Assembly (NCBI RefSeq): GCF_000835495.1
Contig: NW_015622541.1
Location: 1,736,001-1,800,000, forward strand
Length of the DNA: 64,000 bases
Direction: 5' to 3'
Source of the DNA: Cladophialophora immunda
Taxonomy: Eukaryota > Ascomycota > Eurotiomycetes > Chaetothyriales > Herpotrichiellaceae
Of the stretch, positions 20,937-33,336 are shown one piece after another. Positions within the stretch are counted from its first letter, which is position 1. Every line of letters begins with the position of its first letter. Both the position numbers and the translations under genes were made by a program. The notes under the pieces are model-generated. The model saw only the letters and a program-made list of their open reading frames with translations. It had not been told where the DNA came from and did not search any database.

Positions 20937-22852
20937 CTAACAGGCACCAGCCAGCCCGATCAAAAATTCTTGCAAACCCCACGCTCCTGGATCTGGGATC
21001 TTGCCCATCCACTCATCCTCTGCACCGACGTACACAGCTCTTCCTAAGCTCGCCTTCATGCTCTTGGTCTTCTCGGCGCCTTCTTTGGCCGCCTCGGCCG
21101 CCTTATTCACATCTCCTGTGCTGCTCAGCGTGTCAACAAAAGGCACAAGCGCGTCCATCAGCGTCCTGTCACCGGGCACTGCTGGCGTATATTTACTCAG
21201 CGCTTGAAGGCTGGACTTGAGGGCTGCGGCCCAGACCTTCGCATCCACCGTCGTTGAAGATCCAGTATCTTGTTCTCGGAGTCCGTGAGCCAACGCGTTG
21301 AGGAAGATGGCGTAGATGGCACCCGACGTGCCGTCCATAGTGTTTTCAACCACGGGTGTAATTTTATTGACGAAGGCAACAGCGTCGGCAGGTAGCTCAC
21401 CAGATGAGAGCTCCTTGAGAACAGCTTCAGCTCCTCGCTTCAGACCGATTCCGCAGTCGCCGTCTCCAATGATCGTGTCGTACTTGGTGACTTCAGCCTC
21501 TGCCGCGATCATCTTGTCCAGACCGGACTTGAGGGTTGCATGTGCTTTCTTGGGGTCGAGTTTCAGATTGGAAGATTTGCCTTCTGCCGTGACCGCAGCG
21601 TGACCCTCCATAGTTGCACTGTTATCAGCTTCCCAAGTCGACGTCCGAGTAGCGGCGGCCCATCCGAAGGCCTCCGCTGGGGCGTCGAGAAGTTCGAGCA
21701 TTGACTTGCCTGGTCCGAGACCGGTGTCCTCCAGCTTTAGTATGGAGGCCGAGAATCCCAAGCCGTTAAGCGAGGTGATGAAGGTACCAGCAATGACTCG
21801 GACAGGAACAATGCCCCAGTCTTCTTTCAGTTGTTTGTGCACCTCAGCTAAGATGCCACCTATTTCTAGATTGCTGACACCACCCAGGTTATTTATTAGC
21901 AGGACGGTCTTGTCGTTCTTCGTAATGTCAACATAGTGTCTGTCCTTGTCATTGGGATCCAGCATCTGCGCCAGCATAGTCTTGATGAGCTCAGGTAGTG
22001 TTGCGGAGACACGATGACTGCCCGGTTCGTTGTGAATGCCCATGCCGATTTCGATCTCCTCTGTTGGTATGATCTCATCAGAGTTTGGGTCAGGTTTCTC
22101 TCGTCCAGGAACGTGGACATGTTCCATCGACGCTCCGACAGAGACCAGGTTTCCGGCAACTTGTTTGGTAAGGCTGTAGACCTCTTTCAAACTTCCACCG
22201 GCTTCGGCGAGAGCTCCTATTATCTTTAGAACCAAGATAGAGCCACCAATGCCTCTCCTTCCGACTTTGCCTCCTTTTGCCCGGCCAACGCCCACATCGT
22301 CGCCAATTGCATAGAACTCGGTGTCAACTCCGGCGGCCTTTGCCTTCTCGGCAGCCATGCCAAAATTCAAAACATCTCCGGTATAATTGAAAGTGACTAT
22401 CGCCACTCCTTTCTCCGTAGGAACTCTTGTAAGAGCAGCACGGCGAACTTGCTCGGCGGAAGGACTCGCGAAAATAGTGCCTGCGACAGCGGCCGTAACG
22501 AAGCCCTTTCCTACAAACCCTGCAAATGCCTATCGAATGGGTGAATCGCACAGTTAGTATCATCATCATTCTAAGAATTCAGGGTTCACACAGAGAGCGC
22601 TCTCCGAGAGTTGGGATCGCCCTAGGCCCCGGGTCGGGAGTTCAATCCCTACGATAGACTTACCGGTTCATGGCCAGAGCCTCCACCAGTGATGATGGAA
22701 ACTTTTGGATTGTCTGTCAACTCCTTTGTCGGCCGCCGATATACGATTCGATTTTGCGCGTCGAAGGCGACGGAAGGATTTGTGAGGGTCAAGCTGTGGA
22801 GAGAAGTCTGGACGAGGTGAGTCGGGTCGTCGATGAAATGCTTTGCAGACAT
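20937..22852 (-). CDS. DAK1: Dihydroxyacetone kinase, 2 exons
   Basis: This enzyme phosphorylates dihydroxyacetone with ATP to dihydroxyacetone phosphate, in cytosolic glycerol use and DHA detoxification. Exons are 22852-22664 and 22529-20937, giving 593 residues, typical of the single-chain eukaryotic type. The DhaK domain comes first: GGGSGHEP at the end of exon 1, AGFVGKGFVTAAVAG after the junction, FNYTGDVLNFGMA, and EHVHVPG with the histidine that covalently holds the substrate in this family. The C-terminal DhaL ATP-binding domain has GDGDCGIGLKRGAEAV and DGTSGAIYAIFLNALAHGL. The 134-nt intron (GTAAGT...GATAG) is longer than neighbours and contains a tRNA-like B-box sequence. The gene is convergent with SMD2 and divergent from RIO2. 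Confidence 0.95.
22592..22652 (+). other. tRNA-like sequence within the DAK intron (doubtful)
   Basis: The plus strand, antisense to the DAK intron, contains a match to the Pol III B-box consensus (GTTCAATCC, 22640-22648) preceded by GC-rich hairpin-prone sequence. The flanking bases do not form a proper five-pair T-stem, and no convincing acceptor stem or anticodon arm could be drawn. It is at best a decayed tRNA or tRNA-derived fragment, possibly chance. Confidence 0.15.
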
Positions 22853-23930
22853 CTTGAATGGCTCGTCGTATAGTTTCTAGACAGGATATGAGACCTGAGA
22901 CCTTCAGAGGGAGCGTGGTAGGGGAAAAGTGGGATATATAAGACCTGGGGGAGTCCTTGTGTCTGCCGCCTGCCTCTCCCTCGCTTCTTCAAGAATCAAT
23001 GCGGGGAAATGACCGCTCTCAAAGCTTTGTTTAGGTGGGGCTTAGCTGATGAACTCGTGGAGAGACTGGGCTTCATTGGGCCAGTATGGCTTTTTCCATT
23101 CAGCCATTTGCCGCTTGTGTCTCGAGGGGCCATCGTGAGATGAGACACACACCCTCCCACACATGCACTTCGGTGCGAGTAGGGCCGACAGGAGAACAGA
23201 AAGCCTAGAATACCCGCAGGTCACATTATTCTTCTAATGCTTTCCACCGCGTGGGGTTTTCTGGAGCGCTTGGCCGCAGCGATGTCGCTGGGACTTCTCG
23301 TGGGTACCTAGATACCAGGTAGCTTCGGCCTATGTCACCCTTCGCATCTCCAGCTTCGGGTTTCTTCTTTTGGACATCCCGTGAAAGTGTTCGGGACGCT
23401 TGTGGATTGTATTGTCCTGAGTTTTCCGCTTGAGCTCGACGGTGCCCCTTCGAACATCCGGAGCTGTGTCCAGTCATCAACGACGGGTGAACATAGTAGC
23501 ACGTCCTCAGGGCCAACGTCGGCCAGATCAACCGGTTATGCCGCCTGCCAGGAGGTGGGCAGCACCACGGGAACACGCCGATGTGCCCGCTTCGGCGAGG
23601 ACCCGGAGTCTTGCCGGAGTCACAGCACACGGGTGCCTCGATTAATTGGTGAACGAAGCGTTGGCAGGAAGTAAGGTCAATCAGAGGATGCCAGCGTATT
23701 GCTTGGGTGAAAATAAAACACCTCAGGCGTGGGGGCCGTCCTGTGGCTCTCCTCCTGCAGATTCCGGACACACAATGCCCTTTTCGCCCCCACTCGAGAT
23801 TAGATTAGATGCAGCAAATTCGCACCCGCTGAATTTTGTTCGTGACCTCTAACACAGCGCAGACCAGACCAGACCAGACCTCCTTCACCATTCCAGTTAT
23901 GGCAATTAGACATCCAACCCTCAAGAAATC
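22853..23930. promoter_or_regulatory. DAK/RIO2 divergent upstream region
   Basis: About 1.1 kb between the divergent starts of dihydroxyacetone kinase and RIO2. A pentanucleotide repeat (AGACC, four copies) at about 23860-23880 lies just upstream of the RIO2 ATG. ORFs on both strands (for example 23226-23771, minus) look like chance frames. Confidence 0.5.
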
Positions 23931-25082
23931 ATGAAGCTAGACACCAAGTCCCTCCGATACCTCAACCCTACCGACTGGCGCACCCTCACAGCCGTTGAGA
24001 CGGGAAGCCGAAATCACGAAGTCGTCCCAACCCCACTTATCGCCAACCTCTCTAAATCTAGTCTGGGTGACGTGCAACGAAGCATCTCCTTGCTTGCCAA
24101 AGCCAATCTGATTGCCAAGGTCAAAAACGCGAAATACGACGGTTACCGACTGACATACGGTGGGCTCGACTATCTGGCGCTTCATTCCTTGCAAAAGAGC
24201 AACACTGTGTATGGTGTGGGCAACCAGATTGGGGTTGGCAAAGAGAGCGACATATTTGTTGTCAGCGATGAGAAGGGAGAACAGCGGGTACTGAAAATCC
24301 ATCGTCTGGGTAGAGTGAGCTTCAAGAAAGGGGTGCGGAACAAACGGGACTATGCCAGAACGAAGGCTCAGAAAGAGAGAGGTGCTGGCAGTTGGATGTA
24401 TATGTCACGCCTAGCGGCCGTCAAAGAGTTTGCCTTTCTGCAAGCCCTGCACAACGCGGGTCTGAGTGTCCCAACTCCACTCGGCCAGAATCGACACCAG
24501 CTGATCATGTCATTGATTGACGGGTTTCCATTGCGACAGATCGAAAAGGTTCCAGACCCAGCAGGACTGTACGCGGAACTGATCGAAATGATAGTGCGCC
24601 TGTGCTCTCTCGGGCTGATACATGGCGATTTCAACGAGTTCAACATCCTAATAAAAGAAGAGGAGCAAGGGGACGAGATCAAGCTTGTGCCAGTCTTGAT
24701 AGACTTTCCTCAGATGGTCAGTGTGGATCATCCAAACGCGGAGTTCTATTTCGACAGGGACGTGGAATGCTTGAAGCGTTTCTTTGCAAGACGGTTTGGA
24801 TTTATCAGCACGGATAACGGCCCACTCTTCAAGGATGCGAGGCAGTTGGTCGGCAAGGATGGGCTCAGACGGCTTGATGTTGAAGTCGAAGCTTCCGGGT
24901 TCTCGCGGAAAATGGCCAGAGAGCTTGAAGCCTACATGAAAGAGCACGGCGTGGACGGTGACGCCAAAGGAGAAGGGGCGAACGAGGTTGATCCAAGCGG
25001 TTCCGAGGACGAAGAGCACGATAGTGACCAAGGCGAAGATAGCGATAACCCCGCTGACAACGGTGCCTCCGACACAACCTGA
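23931..25082 (+). CDS. RIO2: Serine/threonine protein kinase RIO2
   Basis: An atypical kinase/ATPase needed for late 40S ribosomal subunit maturation, bound to pre-40S particles. It is a single exon of 383 residues. The N-terminal winged helix (about 8-90) is specific to Rio2. The kinase domain has the P-loop GVGKESDIFVV (from about 101), VLKIHRLGRVSFKK, the catalytic loop HGDFNEFNILI (Asp about 233) and the metal-binding IDFPQMVSVDHPNA (Asp about 258). The C-terminus after about residue 345 is short and acidic. Many fungal Rio2 proteins are longer and end in a basic Gly-Ser-Lys-containing tail. Here such a tail-like segment is present only in another frame downstream of the stop, so the last exon may be incomplete or shifted. 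Confidence 0.95.
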   Translation: MKLDTKSLRYLNPTDWRTLTAVETGSRNHEVVPTPLIANLSKSSLGDVQRSISLLAKANLIAKVKNAKYDGYRLTYGGLDYLALHSLQKSNTVYGVGNQIGVGKESDIFVVSDEKGEQRVLKIHRLGRVSFKKGVRNKRDYARTKAQKERGAGSWMYMSRLAAVKEFAFLQALHNAGLSVPTPLGQNRHQLIMSLIDGFPLRQIEKVPDPAGLYAELIEMIVRLCSLGLIHGDFNEFNILIKEEEQGDEIKLVPVLIDFPQMVSVDHPNAEFYFDRDVECLKRFFARRFGFISTDNGPLFKDARQLVGKDGLRRLDVEVEASGFSRKMARELEAYMKEHGVDGDAKGEGANEVDPSGSEDEEHDSDQGEDSDNPADNGASDTT

Positions 25083-27307
25083 TAGTGAAAGGATTCACGC
25101 TATTGAAGATCATGCGCGACGATACAAGGTGCCCCGCGTTGGTTCCAGGATCAAGTTCTACTACGAGAACCTAAGGTGCAAGGAGCACGGAGCACTCAAG
25201 CTAGGGTCGAAGACCAGGGCAACGAGATGATCTGCTGGGGTATCTGCCATCCCCGTTCCGTCCCGCTTAGCCAACCTCTTTGAGAAGAGGCACGATCTTT
25301 GGTGCATGCACAGAGACTATCGGAGCGTGCTGCTCAAGCCTCGAAACTGCGACGAAAGTGAAACATCACTCGCAAGCGAAGTCGCTCACATCCTGAACCC
25401 CGCATCTTATCACCACCTAGGTCGTCAACAACAACAACAACACCCCCCAAGCAATAGAGCCATTTCTAAGGTTCGTGACAAAGAGCATCCCTGCTGCATC
25501 ATTATCGATCCGCTCCCTTGATGGCTGTCGCTGTATCGAATCACAAACCACCATGGTCGAGTGTCCGCGACTTCTCCAAACTCTATCCTGCCTCAACTCA
25601 ACTCGTAAGTGTTGAAGTCGGACTTCTCCACGTGCGAGACCACTTGTCTCACTTGAATTTACTACTGCAGAGAAGTTGACATCTGCTAGTGTAGATGAAC
25701 CAGGAGACTTTTGCGGAGCCAAAAAGTCAGCTATCGTGCCAGACCTATCGTGCCACTGTTGCTCGCCATGGGCAACTGCAGGAAGCCTTTGTTGCTTTGG
25801 ATACTATGGACTGCTGCAGCCGAAGTGGTGAAAGCGAAGCGTCAACCACTTGTTATTACTAGCTGTGCAAAAGATCAGTCCACTTTGAGGCATCTTACTC
25901 GAAGGATTCCACAGGCGAGGGAATTCCCGGTCTGAGCATTGTCTGGACCGTGGAATGCACACAGCTGTGCCTTAGCCGAGGCTTTGTCCAGATACTTCCA
26001 CATCTGTCCCGTTGAGCTCGCTGCGATGAACCATGAAACGGGCGGGCAGGAGACATCAACAACGGATTGCTCCATAAGCAAAAAACATGGCTTCACCTGG
26101 GCTGGCCTTCTGAGAACTTAAAAATCAAGTGGCAGACACGAGCGTTTGTGAAAGAGGGCGAGAGATGTGCTTTAAGCGAGGATGGTAACAAGAGGTCCCC
26201 TGCAGTAGTGACAGCACCGTCTTGAATCGCCCCCTGAGTTAGGATAGGAGAAGGCATGTGTGAAACGCAGACCCTGGTCAGGTGGCTGGCTCGGGAAGAC
26301 GGCCAAATGTGCATCTCTCTGAGAAGGGCATAGGACCACAACTTAGCCCCGGTCGGGGCGTTGGAGCCAGACCTGGGAGTAACAAACCAGCATGAACAAG
26401 CTTTAATCCAGAAACCCGCGAATAAGCCCCCAAGCACCTCGTCCTAGGCACAAGGAAGCATAGCCCCAGGCACTGCTCCAGGGTCGTGACAGCCTATGAC
26501 CAGCTGGGGTGGACGTGCGGGCTTCCCACGAGCCACCTGCCCAATGGGCATAGCTAGAAACTCCACACCCTCCCAAGGCCGTTGCTAAATAAACCGCGCC
26601 CACTCTAGCCTCATCCACTAGCTGGCTTCCGCGCTGGCCGGAGATTAAGTCTGCCAATTGCTGCCACTTTTTGGGTAAACTAGGTACCTGAAGCCTTGCC
26701 TGGGTAGGAGCCGGCTTAACCAGTTAGGGGATCCCACAACGCGAGATGGCCGCGCATGAACCCTCCTCGCCTCGACTTTTTTGACAACTCCTGACTGCTC
26801 TTTTCACACGCGAGTGCGACCTTTTCCCTCTCTGTTTACTCGAATGGTTCCCTCTCCCCAGCTGTATCGCATCTGCGGTTGCTCTTGACACTGTCCGGCC
26901 AACATTGTTGAACCTGGTTGACCGACAACTCGAGAAAAAAGTGTGGCTATCAGGCCTGATCTATCCGCCCGGCCCTCTCCGACTGTCACTCCTGGCTACC
27001 TTCGACCGTCCAAAAAAACAGACCGTTGACCCGCCTAACCTTGAGCCCACCCATACCTGCCACAGCCTGTCGAGTCCTGAGGTGAAAGATTGTTAAGCTT
27101 TCACCGACACCCTCCTACGACTTCTTCCGTGTGGAATATTTTGGTTCTGGAACCCTGAAAATCGGAGCTTAATGGTGACAACAACGCGTCCCCGTCGGCC
27201 AGAAATCTCAAGGTGTTGGGTTCTTTGACACACGTTGTTCGGTCCCGTTGCCGGGGTAGGAACGATCGCGCCGTTTGCCCAATATCACAAGAGAAGCGCA
27301 TACCAGA
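25083..27307. other. Gene-free stretch between RIO2 and kinesin
   Basis: About 2.2 kb. The first 150 bases carry the out-of-frame tail-like sequence after RIO2 (to about 25230). A short CAA repeat lies at about 25426-25440. The middle (about 25500-26700) has no protein-like ORF, no clear repeat and no recognisable RNA. The last 500 bases fit the kinesin promoter and leader, with an ACGCGT at 27184-27189, 119 bases before the ATG. Confidence 0.5.
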
Positions 27308-30300
27308 ATGGTCTCTTCCCCTCCAGCCTCTCCTGACGGCGCGCGTCAGATGCGACCTCAGAGCATATACTCTGCATCGTCGCCGGATCCTCTCCAGAAA
27401 AATCGGCCCCAGAGCGTGGCTGGTCGCCCTCCCAGAAGCAATAGTCGTATGAGCCAGAGCAGCAATCACATTGGAAGCAGAGCCTCGGATGAGGATGTCA
27501 AAACTTCGGTCAAAGTTGGTAAGTCTACCATTGCTGATACAAAATGAATGCAGAGAAGGAGACTAATAACGCTGCGAAGTGGTCCGAGTTCGCCCCCCTC
27601 TAGGCCCTTCAGATCCCGGATTCGACCTTATTCCACAAAGGTTCCAGCGGTCGATGGTCCAAGTTAATACAAATACCAGCCTTGCCGTTGAGTCACCCCA
27701 GGGACGGAAGATTTTCATTTTCGACCGTGTGTTTGGTGAGGATACCACTCAGAATGCCGTGTGGGAATACTTGCAAGACAGCGTCGATTCGTTCTTGCAG
27801 GGCTACAACGTGTCTTTGCTCGCCTACGGCCAGTCTGGTGCCGGCAAAAGTTATACTATGGGCACATCAGGTCCTGCAGAACAGTTCGATAACTCTTTGA
27901 AAGGTGAGAACTCTCTAGCCAGCGCTGAACTCGCTTAACACATTGTGATAGGCGTTATTCCTCGCGCAGCGCATCACTTATTTGAAAGTCTCAACGGCGG
28001 TCCTGCCCACAGCAGACACAATTCCGGTCTCAAAACTCCAACCAGATATTCAGTCACAAGCTTGAATCAGGTTATGCAAACATCCAAATCATTCATTGAC
28101 AGAGGATGGGATATGTCGGTGACATATGTTGAGATTTACAACGAACAACCGCGAGATTTGCTCCTCCCAGAAGACGCGCCTTTTACCGAGAGAGCCAATG
28201 TGCAGATTCGCGAGGATCCTCGTGGCCGGATATTTGTAGAAGGCCTCAATTCAGTCCGCGTGTCCTCTATGGAGGAACTCATGCGAGTTTTAAACCATGG
28301 ATCTGCTATTCGGCAGACTGACGCAACGGCCATCAACGCACGTTCTTCTCGTTCTCACGCCGTCTTCACAATTAACCTGCGACAAACAAAAGCACATGGT
28401 TTCCCTCCGGCAAAAGACAAACGAATATCAGTGCCAGTTGATCAATTATCCGGAGGTGATGCACCTATGACGGTCGAGAGCAAGCTCCATTTTGTCGACT
28501 TGGCAGGTAGTGAACGACTTAAGAATACTGGAGCCACTGGCGACCGTGCGAGGGAAGGGATTTCAATCAATGCTGGACTGGCGAGTCTAGGCAAAGTGAT
28601 TTCTCAGCTGTCATCAAGAACACCAGGGACGTATGTGTCGTACAGAGATTCCAAATTGACACGGATGCTGCAAGACTCGCTAGGCGGGAATGCAATTACA
28701 TATATGATTGCCTGCGTGACGCCCGCGGAATTCCACCTCAGCGAGACACTGAACACGGTGCAGTATGCTCAGCGGGCTAGAAACATTCAAAGCAAACCCA
28801 AGATCCAACAAGTTGATGATGGAGCAGACAAGCAAGCTGTGATTGAACGACTGCGCACCGAAATTGCGTTCCTAAGGCAGCAGATCCGAAGCGCCGAATC
28901 CAACGACCGCCGACCGGGTATGATGTCTGAGCGTGGAGATCGACCCAACGAACGCGAAAACGAATTACAGAATCAGTTACTGGACATCCAGGAAAGCTAC
29001 AATGCCCTCAGTCAGAGACACGCGAAATTGGTCTCGGAGTTGACCAAAAGCACCGAGCCTGTTGATCAAGTCAGTATTGTCGGAGAAAGTGCAGTGGATC
29101 GCTTGAAACGGTCGCAGGCCAATCAAGCAATGATTGAGCAAGTGGTCATGGAATACGAAAAGACAATCCAAAGTCTCGAGAACAATCTTTCAAACACACG
29201 GTCGTCCCTCGCCAACACCGAAAGCAATCTACTCGAAAAAGAGACGAAATGTGCTTTCGTTGAGACAGTCAATCAGCAATTAAATGCTAGAGTCCAGAAA
29301 CTGATGGACCGAGAGTCGAATACCGAACAATATCTCCATGACCTAGAGGCAAGGCTCGATGACCAAAGTTCAGGAGGCGAAAAGAATGATGCTATCATCA
29401 CAGATCTGCGGAAGGAGATTTCGCGGATTAGAGAAAGCGAGACAAACGCTGAAGATTATATCTGTACTCTGGAGGAGCGGCTAGCCGAGGCGGATCAAGA
29501 CATGGAGATTATGCAACGCGAGATTGAGAAACTCCAACACCTGGTTGAACGTCAACGCAGTCTCGGCAAACTGGACAATCTGTTGTACGAGCTCGACCAT
29601 ATCCAAGACAAAGACGGAAAGGCCAAAGCTGCAAATCCACATACAAATGGAGTCGTCGAGGAGCATGAGAAAGACCTCCAAACGGCCGAGGCGACCGAAC
29701 TACCGACCCAAGAAGACGGGGAACTGGATGAGCGCGTGGAAGATCTGCCGGAAGAATTGCCTGCGGAAAGTGACCAAGCGGGTCTCGAAAAGCTCGAGAC
29801 GGCCGTCGCTCAACAGGAGGGTCTCAAAGCTGAGCCTGATCAGGAGCCTCTTCCAAGTCCCGCGCAGTCGAAGTTCGTCACTGAGAAGTTTGAGGCTGTC
29901 AGTCAAGAGTTGTTTGACCTCCGACTGGAGCATGAATCAACGGTTAATGAATTGGATCTACTTTCGGCCAAATACCAAGAAGCACTTCGAGCTCTGGCGG
30001 AGATGCATGAGTCAATTGATCAGGAACGCCAAAGTACAATGTCTCCGCAGGAAGATGGCGCTAATGAAAGCACTCAAGATCAATCTTTTTTGGAGGAGGT
30101 CGAGGAGACGCAGGAAGACGAGGATGGTCAGCATTTGCCATCCTCGCGATCGCTCTCCTCGGAATTGTCCATGGCTGGGGAATCATCGACTTCAACCGAT
30201 ACCGACATCACGCCGGTCTCTAAGACCACTCAGTCTGTGGAGGTCCAATTGCAAGAGGTTGAAAGGTTGCAAAATCTTCTGGCGGAACACGAACGGAACA

Positions 30301-32723
30301 TGAAAGATGTTACTGATCAGTATCACCAACTCCAGGCCGATCACAAGGAAGCTTTGACCACTGTGGAACGCCTGAAGTCGCAGATCAAGCAGACCAGGCC
30401 TGCATCGCCTGGTACTCCGGGAATGCTGAGACGCATGACTTCACAAACCGGAACTGGGGTAGATCGAGGCCAGCGATCAGTTACCTCTCTTCGAACGCTG
30501 CTAGCCGAAGAGTTCGAGTCGAAGCCTGATCGTATGGAAACCGCGGAAGTGCATCTCTCCTCTGCGAACACCGAACTTCAAGCACGCTTGGAACGAATCC
30601 AAGCCCTGGAAGCGGAAGTCAAGACTGCAAAGAAAGAAATGGAAGTAAAGTCGACCATAATTTCCGGCTTAACCAGAGAAAGGACCAGCATCAAAGCGGG
30701 ATCTCCTGTCGACCTTAATATGGTGTCTCAATTGAGAGATCAGATCATCCAAAAAGAGACAGAGTTAAAATCCCTACATGAGGGCTATGCTCGCCGTGAA
30801 CAAGACCTTCAAGAAGAAATCCAGAGATTGCATGATGAAAAGGTCAACCTGCAGTCAGCTCCATCGACGACCGAAAACGAGGAGAAGATCAATGCTCTGA
30901 ATCAGCAAATAGAGGAATTAAAGTCGAAGCTCGAGGCAGCGCAGCAAGCGGTTGAGGAGTCCGAAAGAAACTATACGCGGACGAAGTCTGAATTGGAAGT
31001 GGCTTTGGCAAGCATTGCCACTCTGAAAGCTCAGCAAGCAGCCGGAGAAGGGGATGATGCTTCTAGCCGGGCTGCTGCTGCCAGCGCAATGCAGACTGAG
31101 CGTGATAACTACGAAGAACTTATCAACAGCCTGAAGCAGCAACTGGAAGAACAACAAAAACTCAATGCGGAACACTCAGCGAAGAACTCGGAACTTCGTC
31201 AACTCCATGCCGCTCTCAGCAAGGATTACGACGCCCATGCTGATATGGTGAGATCTCAGCAGCAAGAAATCGCCACGCTGAAGGCAGAGATTACAGAGCT
31301 CGAACGAAAGGTCAAGTTCGCAGAAGCGCAAGTTGAAACGACCAAGCAGAATCTGAAGACTCTTCGCGAAGCTCATGGCAATGAGGTTGAGGAGATGAAG
31401 TTGGCTCATGCTGGTGCACTGGCCGGCTACGATGATCAAATCTCTGACATAACGACGAAGCATGCGAAGCTCGAAGCGACCTACAAGGCAGATCTTGAGC
31501 ATGCCTTATCAACCGTACAGAAAATCGTTTCCAATGCTCAAGCAGCACTTGGCCACCCAACTACCGCAGATATGCTTGCAAGTCATATTCAAGATCTGGT
31601 AGAGGAGAAACGTCATGTCGCGGAGGCCAATGTTCGACTGACTGGCACCAACGCGGAACTTGAACGGCAGCTAGACGGCAGACAGAGCTTGCTCGAGTTA
31701 GAAGAGGAGCTCGCAAATGCCAATCTCAAGATCAGCAATTACCAGGATACCATCCGAAGCCTTGCGAACGAGGTCGGAAATCACGAAGAAACGATCCGCG
31801 AGAAGGAGAACCTGCTAAAGAAGGCAGAAGCAAATCTCCAGGCAGTCGAATCGGAAAAGGCGAAGAAGTTGGTGATTATCGAAGAACTTGAGCAGCAGTT
31901 GCAGAATAGCTTTGACCAACATCACAACCGACTCTCCGTCATCCAGGCACAAGGCAATCAAGCTCTGATTGAAGCCCAGCAACGTATTGCTAGTCTGGAG
32001 AAGGATCTCAATCAACGCATCTCCGTCAACGAGGCTGGATCCGACAACGGCTCCCGCACCAACACAATGAAGTCACAACATCGTCCTCAGTCGCCGCCAG
32101 GTGAAGGGGTCCCCCGCTCCAACTCAATGACTTCGAATCTGAGGAAATCCGCGTCCATTGCATCCTTACCGTCACCACCTCCGGCCATTCCCCTTCCTCC
32201 TCTACCCGCTATTCCTGGAAACCTTCAAGTCACATCTCCGACACCGGCTTCTAGCAACCCCTCACCACCTCAATCTCGCCATGCGTCCAAGGAAGTTGCG
32301 CTCCCCGTAACCCCCGTGTCTGGCACTGTAGTGTCGACCAATTCCCGGGATCGACGCCAGTCTGCGCTGATTGAGGAACAAGAAAACCGGTTGAGGACTA
32401 TTGAGAAACACCTCCACGCGGAGAAACAACTGACGGCGACATTGGAAGAAGCGCTTGTGGATCTTGAGACGCAATCCAACAAATTACGGGTTGACGCCGA
32501 GTCCTGGAAGAAGAAGGCGTGGGCAATGGAAGAAGAACTTTCCGGGCTCAAAAAGGAGAGGAGATCCGAGAGACTGAGTGTGCAGGCGGTGGAGGAAGAG
32601 GTCAAGAAGAGGAGAGAGGCCGAGGCGGCTAGGGCGCAACTCGAGGAGAGAATGAGGCTGTTGACGGTGGGCAAGGACGGAAAGACGAAGAAACGAAAAG
32701 GAAGTTCGTTGAATTGTTTCTAA
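27308..32723 (+). CDS. Kinesin motor protein, kinesin-4 (KIF4/KIF21)-like, 3 exons
   Basis: A microtubule plus-end motor with an N-terminal head and a very long coiled-coil tail. Exons 27308-27518, 27580-27903 and 27952-32723 give 1768 residues. The first junction creates KVVVRVRPPL, and a CTAATAAC branch site lies just before the unusual AAG acceptor. The motor spans about residues 70-430: P-loop AYGQSGAGKSYTMG (about 150), switch I NARSSRSH (about 306), switch II DLAGSERLKNT (about 360), then YRDSKLTRMLQDSLGGNA and VQYAQRARNIQSKP, which fit kinesin-4 best. Heptad coiled coils run from about 430 to 1530, then a Pro/Ser-rich linker with PSPPPAIPLPPLPAIPG, a final coil, and a basic C-terminus ending KKRKGSSLNCF. 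Subfamily is inferred; other N-kinesins were considered less likely. Confidence 0.93.
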
Positions 32724-33000
32724 GCTGGAGCGAGCGAGCATTAGATGGGGGTCAGCATCACACACACATCTTTGAGGAATTTTGATTTTGTTTGGCGAAT
32801 TGGGCCCGATGAAGCTGGCTGGCTGGTGGCAAGTTTTGATGTGTTACGCGAGGCATTCTCTCCCTCATTTTTCTTCCCTTTTGTTGGGTCGGATATGCTC
32901 GAGCAATCTGAAAACTAAGCGAGTTCAGCTGGGCGAATGGAGTAATGTTTTTGGGGACGGGGGGTTCGCAAAAGGGGAATCCGGCAAGAGATGAAGGATG

Positions 33001-33042
33001 AAAGAGAGAGAGAGAGGGAGGGAGAGGGAGGGAGAGGGAGAG
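33001..33042. repeat. Purine (GA/GGGA) microsatellite
   Basis: An uninterrupted A/G tract built from GA repeats followed by GGGAGA units on the plus strand. Confidence 0.9.
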
Positions 33043-33072
33043 TATTTGTCGTTGGGAGATGCGATGCTCCAC

Positions 33073-33100
33073 GCCCATCCGCCCATCCATCCATCCATTC
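33073..33100. repeat. CCAT/CCCATCCG microsatellite
   Basis: CCCATCCG-type units followed by three to four CCAT tetramers. Confidence 0.85.
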
Positions 33101-33161
33101 ACTCGACTTTTGATTTTCCTTGTGTTTATTTGATTGTTGGATTCTCGCTGGCTGCTTGCCG

Positions 33162-33197
33162 CCAACCAATCAACCAACCAATCAACCAACCAACCCA
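33162..33197. repeat. CCAAC/CAAT microsatellite
   Basis: An alternating array of CCAACCAATCAA units, about three copies, degenerate at the end. Confidence 0.85.
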
Positions 33198-33336
33198 TTG
33201 TCAATATGGTATGTACACATAATGATGAGCTCAGGAGATGTTTGCTTTTTTCTGCCCTGCCCACCAGAATGAGAAGGTTTCCCTGTCAGGCCAGCGGGCG
33301 GGAGGGCTGGGCTGGGGGTCATGGCGTGAAGGACAT

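Noticed and set aside
23226..23771. 181-codon minus-strand ORF upstream of RIO2
   Set aside because: Low-information composition rich in Arg and Pro and no family features; it lies in the presumed divergent promoter.
25500..26700. A decayed transposon between RIO2 and kinesin
   Set aside because: No terminal repeats, target-site duplication or transposase-like frame could be seen.
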